Origin: Sporisorium sorghi
Lineage: Eukaryota > Basidiomycota > Ustilaginomycetes > Ustilaginales > Ustilaginaceae
Assembly (NCBI GenBank): GCA_023212695.1
Contig: JALCCG010000369.1
Coordinates: 1 to 18,319 of the forward strand
Direction: 5' to 3'
DNA: 18,319 nucleotides
A program made the translations under genes and the position numbers. Shown piece by piece: positions 8,256 through 15,551 of the stretch (positions are counted from its first letter, which is position 1; the number at the start of each line of letters is the position of its first letter). A model generated the notes under the pieces. That model searched no databases, was not told the DNA's origin, and saw nothing but the letters and a program-made list of their open reading frames with translations.

Positions 8256-8633
8256 TCAATCGTCGTCATGCGCAGCAGCATTTCGCACCGTCTTCGAGGG
8301 GCGGGCGTGCGTCCAGATTGCCGTCGGGGCTGCACAGCACCCGCAGACGTCAATCCGTGCCTGGATCAAAGACGTCGAGCCAGAGCGTGTTGGTTCCCCT
8401 TCTTCCACCCGACGCAGAGGTACAAGTGCGGCTTCAACGAGCCTCCCTCCTCGAGCGGGCGACGGTGTTCCTTCGAAAAAGAGCTCTACATCCTCCCAGC
8501 CGAAGGGGGAGAGACACTTGTCCGGATGTTCGCCTGTGTCATGGTACCGCGTGTACTCTCCTGGACACAGTCCCGCCTGCTCCTCGATCGCTGCGATGAA
8601 GCCCGACGTGAGCAGCACGATGGGGCGCATCAC
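8256..8633 (-). pseudogene. Unrecognised open stretch, possible coding remnant
   Basis: About 125 codons stay open on the minus strand, with a first ATG at 8630 (MRPIVLLTSGF and onward). The reading has a hydrophobic start, then a mixed charged region and a Cys cluster near its end (CGCC). It lies downstream, in the same orientation, of the Cys-pair remnant at 9.0-9.7 kb and could be part of the same decayed gene. I do not recognise a family. Overlapping plus-strand frames are also open here, so chance is a real alternative. Confidence 0.18.
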
Positions 8634-8998
8634 GCGGATCTTCTGCAGCGCCTAAGCCACCCTGGTCGAGCTCTTTCGCAGTCGAGAATGTGCTTCCTCC
8701 TCGTGGCTCGAGCTAGGTAGCCCAACTGATCGAGTACAACAACAAAGACGTCGAAGCTCCTCTCGAATGGCTTTCGGAGCTGGTCCGGCGTGAGTCGCAG
8801 CCGCCGAGTAGAGATCAAGGCGGTGGTGGGGATGCCCGACCTCCTCTTGATGTGCTCAACCTATGCAGAAATAGACGACGGCGAATCGAGAACGCTCGCA
8901 GCGACCTTGACCGTCCGGCCAATCCACGATCGATGCCGACGAGGTTCTGGCGTTTGGGGCCAAGTGATTCGACCATGTTTTGTATTGATGCGAGCCCT

Positions 8999-9668
8999 TC
9001 AATTTGTTCCGGCTTGCGCTGCTCGACGACCGACGACTGTGCAGGCTGTAGGCCAGCTTCCAAAGATGACGGCATCCAGCCCGGGACAGAACGAGCTTGC
9101 GATATTCGCGTAACAAGGCCCGCAATGAAGACGACCCTTGGCGAGTCGTTGGAGAGATCCACGCCCGCCCGCCTGGAGAGCTTTTATTTCAGCCAGCAGA
9201 AGGGTGTCGTCGTCCGTTGCTTCAAATTGGCGATCGCGTACCCCACGCGGATCCATCATGCAGTCCTGGCAGTACGACTGATGCACCAAAGTCAAGGTAC
9301 ATGGCTTCGTGCATCTCCAACCTGGTCAGTCGCTTGCTCAAATGGGACTCACCTGCTTGAAAGAGCTTGCCAGGGATCCCAATGCCAGCGTGGCGGCAAA
9401 CCTTGCACAGCTCCTCCTTTCCCAGCGCTTTGATTGGCACGCGCTGCATGCGATGGTAGTGTACGAGGTTGCCACAGCACTCGTCTCCTGACAGGTGCGT
9501 GCCAGTGTTGAAGCCTAGCTTGCTACAGAGCCTTTGCCTCTGCAGGCAACCTGCATCCACATACATCTGTTCAAGCTGATTGCGCGGGTGAGCATCAACA
9601 CAGATGGTGCAGTGGCCCTGCTTCTTGCTGAGCCGCATAAGTCGTGTCGAGGGTCCATGCAGAGGCAT
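8999..9668 (-). pseudogene. Cys-pair-rich coding remnant, frame broken
   Basis: Two minus-strand frames read in succession: 9668-9222, then the frame open from about 9295 to 8999. The first has C20-T-I-C23, C41, C48, C64-C65 and C88-K-V-C91. After a frame change near 9320-9350 the second contributes CTKPC, CQDC and HCGPC. Regular Cys pairs of this kind suggest zinc-binding modules, but no specific finger family is recognised. At the frame break a GTGAGT donor-like sequence (9347-9352 on the minus strand) and CTGACCAG occur. Excising the 31 nt between them would restore the frame, but that is too short for a normal intron. An 87-nt alternative ending at a later CAG keeps the original frame and meets its stop. 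A frameshifted pseudogene is favoured; an intron-containing gene is possible. Confidence 0.25.
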
Positions 9669-10112
9669 GACGATGACCCATCAGAAGGTTGTGATGGACT
9701 CTGGGCAGACTGGTCAGCAGCTTGGTGGCATATGAACGCCTGAAGTCTGTAGTACACCAAGCTGTCCCACCCAAACTTTTCTGCGATGTGCTTCAGAGGT
9801 ACAGCACCTTCTGCCCTCGAAGCTGCGACAAGCTTCAATTGGCTGATGTGATGCCAGAAGCCCTCGCCGCAACCACAGAGTCGATTGGTATGCAAGCGAC
9901 ACTGCCACTCTTCTTGGAACCGAGCCGCCCGACGTCCTTCCTCGCGCTCTTGATCTCTCATACACTCATTGCCTTTAGTCTCGACGCTCCTCGACACATT
10001 CACTCGGAGGACCAAAGAAAATGAAGAGAGAGGTATATATGATCGATTCAGTTACGAAGAAATCCCATGTTGTAACAAAAAGGCAGCATGTGTGTAAAGT
10101 ACAGGGAAGCGG

Positions 10113-10144
10113 AAAAAAAAAAAAAAAACAAAACAAAAAAAACA
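10113..10144. repeat. A-rich run (T-rich on the transporter strand)
   Basis: About 16 As followed by shorter A-runs separated by C lie 48-79 bp downstream of the transporter stop codon on its strand, where they read as T-runs. They are likely in or near its 3' UTR and could take part in 3'-end formation (inference). Confidence 0.85.
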
Positions 10145-10191
10145 AGCTGTTGCGAAGAGCAGCTCGTTTCCTTTTGAGGTGGCAAGCCACT

Positions 10192-12215
10192 TCAAGGAGC
10201 AGGCGCCTTCTCCGAGTGACCGGGCTCCGAAGCCTCTGCCTCGACGGCAGCGTTGACGTTGCCGGCGTCGAGCTGGTTGAGCGCATCCTCCTCGGAGTCG
10301 AGCTTCCTGAACGAGATCGAGAAGCCGATGAAGCCGACAAAGGCGATGCAGCCAAACACGGTGTAGCTCCACACCAGGTTGGGGTCCTCCGAGAGCGAGA
10401 TGAACGCCTGCTGGAGCGCAGCAGCGATGGCCGAGGTGAAGAGGAACATCGACATGACGAGCGAACGCATCGACTTGGGTGCCTTGGAGAAGGCGTACTC
10501 GAGACCGGTAATGGAAGCGAGAATCTCCGAGATGGCAATGAGGATGTAGGAGCCGGACTGGATCCACACGTTGAGGGGAGCAGGAATGTAGACGGCGCCG
10601 TCCTCGGATCCGTCGGCGCCCAGTTCGGCGATACCGTCACCGTTGATGTCGTAGCAGGTCGAGGCGTTCTTGCCGCACTGCGACTTCTTGTAGATGTAGT
10701 GCTGCACCACAGCGGCCCACACCATGGCAAGCGCACCGGTGAGGAAACCGAGGGCGATCTTCTTGAGCGGGGTAAAGTTGATGCCGGCCTTGCGCAGAGC
10801 AGGGTAGAGGAACAGGTCAAAGATGGGGATGAGGAGGATGAGCACAAAGGGGTCCAGGTTGGAGACGACCTCGTTGGGCAGACCGTGAACCTCCATGGTG
10901 GCAGCTTGCGAGACGAGGTTGTTGGTGATCTGGTTGTACGTGAGCCAGTACAGAGGGAACCAGAGGAAGACGGTGCACGCCTTGAAGCCACGACGCACCT
11001 CGTCGACCCAGGCATCGTCGAACGTCATCCAGCGGGGCTTGGTCTCGGGCGACTGCTTGGAAGGCTTGGCGTTCTCCCAGAAGTCGTCGGCGCGCATGTT
11101 CTTGATCAGCGTGATGGGGTTGAGCGACCAGCGACCCTTGGCAGCGAACCTCCAGAGACGCAGGCACTCGGCAAGCACCGATCCAGAGGGAGGCGTCTTG
11201 ACGTAGTACTTGCTGCCAAAGACAAGCACGGGAATGCAGAGGGCAAACACGATGGTGGGCAGCGTGTAGGCGAGCCAGAATCCGACGTACTTCTCCGAGA
11301 ACGACATGCCGAGCTGTCCACCAAGAGCACCGATGTTGATGAACAGGTAGAAGTACATGAAAATACGGCTGATGGTCAAAACCGGGTCGACAATGACGCG
11401 CTCGCCGGTCTTGAGCGTCTGGACGGACTGCTTCGAGCCGTTAACCTGCTCAGCGATAAGCGGACTGTTGAAGAAGCAAAGTGTGAGGCAATCGAATACA
11501 GAGTCAGCAAGGCTGTATACTTCGGCAATGTACAGTCATGGGTGTCGGCGCAAGTTTGATATGCTTACGAGATCGTGCTTTTGAACCAGCCAGTTCCAAC
11601 TCCCATCACGATGAGAGCGATAACAAAGCAGGCCATGGCTCCGTTCTGGTTGTCGAGGACAGTGGGGACCGAAGAGACGACGAGGAGAATGTGTCCGACC
11701 ATGGCGATGAAAACGGCGATGCAGATGGTCTTGAAACGACCCCAGCGCGTGTCGGCAAGGTAAGCACCGAGGATGGGCATGACGTACACCCAGAAGGTGT
11801 TGAAGGTGGTCAGACCAGTCGCAGCTTGCTGACCCTCACCGAGAGCACCGGACTGGTTGTCAGAGCCACCGGCACCGGCGCGGCTGTTGGAGGGACGCGG
11901 CTGCTGGATAAAGTTCTGGAAGACCTGGACACAGCCGTAGTAGGAGAAACGCTCGGCCAACTCGCAGAAGGCGATGGCGCAGGTGGTCCAGGGGAGCTTC
12001 TCGGGGACACGTCGGAGGGTGGCGAGTTCCTCGTCGGTAGGGGCGACAAAGTCATCGTCCGAGACGTCGGGCTTGACGCGGACGCCGTGCTCGAGGTGAG
12101 CGACGGGGTGAACGGCGTCGTCCTTGCCGCCGTGAGCCTTGACGTCGGCGGCGTAGAGGTCGCTCTGGGCCTCAGCGTGGCCGGCGATGGCGTTGTCCTG
12201 GATGTCGAGAACCAT
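10192..12215 (-). CDS. ptr2: PTR2/POT-family proton-coupled di/tripeptide transporter
   Basis: The coding sequence joins 12215-11569 to 11464-10192 (minus strand) and gives 639 aa, an MFS-fold plasma-membrane importer of di- and tripeptides driven by the proton gradient. After a hydrophilic 75-residue N-terminal tail come the proton-coupling motif E85-L-A-E88-R-F-S-Y-Y-G94, the first PTR2 signature GAYLADTRWGRFKT (150-163), GTGWFKSTIS-PLIAEQ (about 207-222, rebuilt exactly across the intron) and the second signature FYLFINIGALG (about 254-264). The C-terminal half has the large loop with an NGDG-type acidic Ca-binding-like stretch and the ITGLEYAFSKAPKSMRS block typical of fungal PTR2 proteins. 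About 12 membrane helices are expected; length is normal (yeast Ptr2 is 601 aa). The ATG at 12215 (TTCACCATGG) is preferred; an in-frame upstream ATG at 12257 is closer to the promoter and has a weaker context. The tail ends in an acidic Ala/Glu-rich stretch. Confidence 0.95.
11465..11568 (-). other. Spliceosomal intron (104 nt) in the peptide transporter gene
   Basis: On the minus strand the intron starts GTAAGC and ends CTTCAACAG, with a CTGAC branch-site-like motif (11503-11507) about 39 nt before the 3' end. It interrupts a Ser codon in phase 2 (TC|T) and removing it joins the conserved KSTIS and PLIAEQ halves of the POT motif. It is the only intron in the window that is both needed and well supported. 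Confidence 0.93.
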
Positions 12216-12480
12216 GGTGAAGAACAGACCAAGAGGAGAAGGCCTCGAGGAGATCAACCAGGAAGCAAAGGGGAGGGAGAGGGAGAGGGTGGGTGGAGAT
12301 GGAGGGAGTAGGAAGGTAGGGAGGAGGAGCGGGACGATGGATGCTTTATAGATGTGAGGGAAGGAGGGAAGGAGGAAAGAAAAAGAGAGCGCGAGGAAGA
12401 GAGACGTCGAAGAAAAGCTTCAGTGATTGGTCGAAGCGGCGTGGCTTGTTGGCGTGATTGCTTTGATTGGATTGAGATTG
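12216..12480 (-). promoter_or_regulatory. Core promoter of the peptide transporter
   Basis: On the minus strand a TATA-like TATAAAG (12344-12350) lies about 130 bp before the ATG. Two CCAAT boxes (12426-12430 and 12466-12470) lie about 210 and 250 bp before it. The leader between TATA and ATG is strongly pyrimidine-rich on the coding strand (GA-rich on the plus strand, about 12260-12400), a common feature of fungal genes transcribed at a high level. Transcript start sites were not mapped, so the spacing is only suggestive. Confidence 0.6.
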
Positions 12481-13066
12481 ACCGATTCACTTGGTGAGGC
12501 TCATCCGACACTGTGGGTTTGGCTCCACGGATTTCGACAGGTGACCGAGCAGAGCCGAGCCGAGCTTGACTTTGGATGCGCACATCTGTGATTGAACTGC
12601 AGAGAAGATGCAGGTCCACCATCCACCCACGAGACACAGCAGTGAGAAGCGGATTGGAGAGCTTTCTTGCTTCGATAAGGGTGGCAATGGGAGAGCCCTA
12701 TTTCGCCTATTTAAATGAAGCTTCAGACCAGCATGTGACGAGCGAGAGAAAGAGCAGCCACACTCGGGTGACCCGCTCTACTAGCAAGGAACGGGCGAGT
12801 TGAGCGAGAGAGCGAGAGTGAGAGCAAGCGCATGGTCTTTTGTCTGAGAACTCTGTCGGTGTTCGCCGATAAGATGCGCAGCGCAACGCACTGATTGCAA
12901 AGGGAAAGGCGGAAGAGCCGATCAACAACGAAAAGTGCGCAGAGAGAGACAGCGGCTCGCAATTTTTTCCGTTGTCTACGTTTTGGACAAAGCTGCATGT
13001 GGCTCCTCAGCTTTGCTTGACAGGTGCACTCCGCCTGTCCTTTTCGCCTTGGCGCATCGCTTCGAT

Positions 13067-13105
13067 GATTTTTTTTAAAAAGAATTTTTTTATTTTTATT
13101 TTTTC
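13067..13105. repeat. A/T-rich low-complexity tract
   Basis: T-runs of about 6-9 alternate with short A-runs. The tract is about 850 bp upstream of the transporter ATG and surrounded by GC-richer DNA. It could mark a distal nucleosome-free promoter element or nothing functional. Confidence 0.75.
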
Positions 13106-14751
13106 CCTCTTTGCCACAACGCTCGTCAACAGCATGAAAACGAGAGAGCTCGCTTTCCCGTTGATGGTCGCGCTCGCGCAATCGCTTGTTCCTTTCTGTT
13201 CACACACCCACCTCGCACGCAATAGCATCGTTTCCAGGGGGGATCCCGACGGTTAGCGTCAAGGTCCCACTCCTTTTGCTCAGTGGCGGACGGTGGACTT
13301 CATTTCAACTCTGGCGGGACTTGCTTGTGTGCGCTGCGCTTCTGATTTTTCTCCATGCTTTCAGCTTATCAATCCATCGCATGAACACTCTCCTAACACA
13401 GGCCTTCTTCGATAGCGCGAGCTTGGCATACGGACCTGAATCGAGTGAGTGTCTCTCTCTGTCTGTGAAGCGAGCCCGGATGTCGCTTGTCCGACGTCGT
13501 AATCGCTTCAATGCCATGCAATCGTGGCGTTCTCCTCGACCTGTTGAGGGGTAAGAAGCTACCGCAACCTCGTCTGCCATGCTGCCCCCCTTTCCCCCGC
13601 GCACACTCTTATCAGGCTATCGCTCGCTCGCTAGAACATTGCTCCAACGTGACCACACCTCCATCCCTCCGCACAAGCGATACCTCGAGGCACATTCGGG
13701 ATTGTCGGTTGGTCCGAAGCTCATGATGTGTGCCTGACTTTGGACCTTCGAGGCGAGCTTTTCGTTGTCCCTCTGCGGATCACATGTGGCGGGTCACTTG
13801 CCGCACTTCTTCGCTGGACCCGAAGCATTTGTCACCTTCGCAGCATCGTATTGCCTTGCGGTCTTTCGGCCCTGTATCACCGACGCTCTTCTTTCCTAGA
13901 TTGGCCGATGGTGTGGTCACCGTCCTCCAAGCAATGACAAACCGACACGTCGGGAACAAGGAGATGCGCATCTTGAAAAGCCATCAGAGAGTTGAGAATT
14001 ATGGGTTCGGTGTCTGAACACAGCGAAGAGCCTCGAGGCAGAATCCCGGTCAACGAAACGCCAAGAAAACTCGCTTGCGCTTGCAAAAGAAGAGAGTTGG
14101 GCCGCCATCCGCATCGCTGGTGACTGTGGATGATGGCGGAGAAAAGGCGGAAAGTTGGTGTTCTGAGATCGCATCACTGTCTTCCGAAGCAACGTTCGAA
14201 ACTCCGCTCCTCCGCTCCCGCTGGCTTTTTCCTACCGCCGATTCGTTCGGGTTTGCCGCCTGCACAGAAACAACACTCGCCGCAAAGGCCGTTGCAATGC
14301 TATGCCCTCCACGATTTCCCTTTCCTACACATTTTCATTCGTCTGTTCGGAGGTTCCGTTCAGCTGCTCTGGGCTCGAGCGTTTCCTTTTCACGACCTCA
14401 GCTGGAGAAAGAGGGATAGAGATCAGGAGCGAGGTTGGGAGACAGAACCAGGAGCCCGCATTTCTTTCATTTCTTTTTTTTTTTTTGTTGATTCTGGCAT
14501 GAAATCAAAGGAATGTTTTCGAACTGCAAGCAGAAACGCTGCACAGCAGCTGCAGTTCCGCACTTTCCAACTTCGATTCGAAACTGCCAATTTCGAATTC
14601 TTCGCCTTGGCGTTTTCGGAGAATCCGCCGTTTTCGTTGGCTGGTTGCACGCGAGCACATGGTTCCTTTCCTGTTGCGCACACCGCTGCCTCCGCTGGAA
14701 CGATCACCACCAGCTCTACGGATCATCGGATGTCACGGTTGCGATTGACGA

Positions 14752-15375
14752 ATGCTCTTCTCACACGAGATTGAGCTCAGTAACAACATCGATGATCGAC
14801 TTGGATTGCCTCTGTGTCGATCAACAACCTTGGTCGGGTTTGCAGCGCAGCTTACGACGGTTGGTGAGGCAAAGGTCGCGGTCGAAGATGTAGCAAAGGA
14901 GAGGATTCTTGCCGGACTGATTACCGTTGAAAAGCTGTCACACGACACGAAGCTGAAAGCATTCAGGAACGAGATCGTCGATGCACTGTTGACCAGAGCA
15001 TGCTCAGCCCCGTCGAGACACTCCAGCAAAAAGTCGGAAGACGAACAGCTCGGACGAGCAGCCTCATTGGTCGCCAGCCTGACCGACGTACATCCACTTT
15101 CAAGTCGAGAGATGCAACCGCGCATCACTATTGGCTCCTCCTCAATGCTCCTACTTGCCACGCGGTCAAGAAACAAACGATGGCGTGATCAAGAGTGCGG
15201 ATGGACCCTGAGCCGAGAGATGGTTGGAGCCAATCAAAAGGTATGCTCTAGTGACTGCAACGGCGATGGAAGGAGGTGTCACCTCACTCGAGCTGATGGT
15301 GGTGGCCAGAGAGGTGCGGAAGTCGATGTCGAGCTGATTTTTTTTTTTTCCGTCGAGTGCAAATCGGCGCTCTAA
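14752..15375 (+). CDS. Uncertain ORF of 207 codons upstream of cog6
   Basis: An ATG at 14752 opens a frame ending at TAA 15373-15375, 176 bp before cog6. Residues about 30-120 have balanced Lys/Glu/Asp/Val/Leu use and look helical (for example VEDVAKERILAGL and KLKAFRNEIVDALL), unlike the Ser/Phe-rich antisense frame, which is also open. The last third is Arg/Gly-rich and runs through a poly-T tract read as Phe, so at least the end is unlikely to be real protein. No family is recognised and the context of the ATG is weak. Three CCAAT boxes in its second half suggest promoter DNA for cog6 instead. It may be a small lineage-specific gene, a decayed gene or chance. Confidence 0.2.
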   Translation: MLFSHEIELSNNIDDRLGLPLCRSTTLVGFAAQLTTVGEAKVAVEDVAKERILAGLITVEKLSHDTKLKAFRNEIVDALLTRACSAPSRHSSKKSEDEQLGRAASLVASLTDVHPLSSREMQPRITIGSSSMLLLATRSRNKRWRDQECGWTLSREMVGANQKVCSSDCNGDGRRCHLTRADGGGQRGAEVDVELIFFFSVECKSAL

Positions 15376-15551
15376 CATGTCCCCGAAAACTCGAATCTCT
15401 TCGATCGGGTCGAAGCGTATTCTGGCACCGATCGATTCAGCCAGCACAGGCCACAAAATGGAAGAGTCGACCACGAAGACCCTGAGAGCTCTCCTCTTCT
15501 CCTCTCACGACGATCCCTTCCACTATCCCGCACCACACGGACAATCACACA
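15064..15551 (+). promoter_or_regulatory. cog6: Likely cog6 promoter and leader
   Basis: CCAAT boxes occur in three places: on the minus strand at 15066-15070 and 15130-15134, and on the plus strand at 15230-15234. A run of about 12 Ts (15338-15349) lies about 200 bp before the cog6 ATG, and the last 70 bp before it are pyrimidine-rich. No TATA box is evident, as expected for a constitutive housekeeping gene. The region overlaps the end of the doubtful ORF at 14752-15375. Confidence 0.4.

Larger units (their letters stand above)
8013..10191. other. 2.2-kb interval without an intact gene
   Basis: This space lies between the DUF92 stop and the transporter stop. It begins with a (TGCG)n microsatellite and ends with an A-rich run that is a T-rich tract in the 3' region of the minus-strand transporter. 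In between, several minus-strand open stretches have protein-like composition but change frame repeatedly (about 8256-8633, 8815-9162, 8999-9295, 9222-9668 and 9515-10015). None has a recognisable domain. The simplest reading is decayed coding DNA, either a lost gene or an old transposon. No terminal inverted repeats, long terminal repeats or target-site duplications were recognised by eye. Confidence 0.5.
12216..15551. other. 3.3-kb interval without a convincing gene
   Basis: This region lies between the divergent transporter and cog6 starts. Beyond the transporter core promoter it carries GATA-factor motifs: GATAAG at 12674-12679 and 12868-12873, CTTATC at 13365-13370 and 13608-13613. Low-complexity stretches are an A/T-rich segment at about 13067-13105 and T-runs at about 14473-14486 and 15338-15349. 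Many short ORFs exist on both strands, but they cross these runs, lack conserved-looking blocks and overlap each other. I see no tRNA-like clover-leaf, no long repeat and no recognisable protein except the doubtful ORF at 14752-15375. An untranslated or regulatory RNA cannot be excluded. Confidence 0.6.

Noticed and set aside
8013..10191. Intact transposon or retroelement
   Set aside because: No transposase, reverse transcriptase or integrase motif, terminal repeats or target duplication could be recognised; only a decayed-coding interpretation is left.
10021..11559. 512-codon plus-strand frame antisense to the peptide transporter
   Set aside because: Its Asp/Glu/Val/Gly-rich composition is the mirror of a codon-biased membrane protein, it starts in an A-rich run and it crosses the intron. 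Treated as a shadow.
14130..14774. 214-codon plus-strand frame in the long gene-free interval
   Set aside because: Reads through a T-run as poly-Phe, shows Ser/Arg/Phe-rich random composition and has no conserved-looking block.
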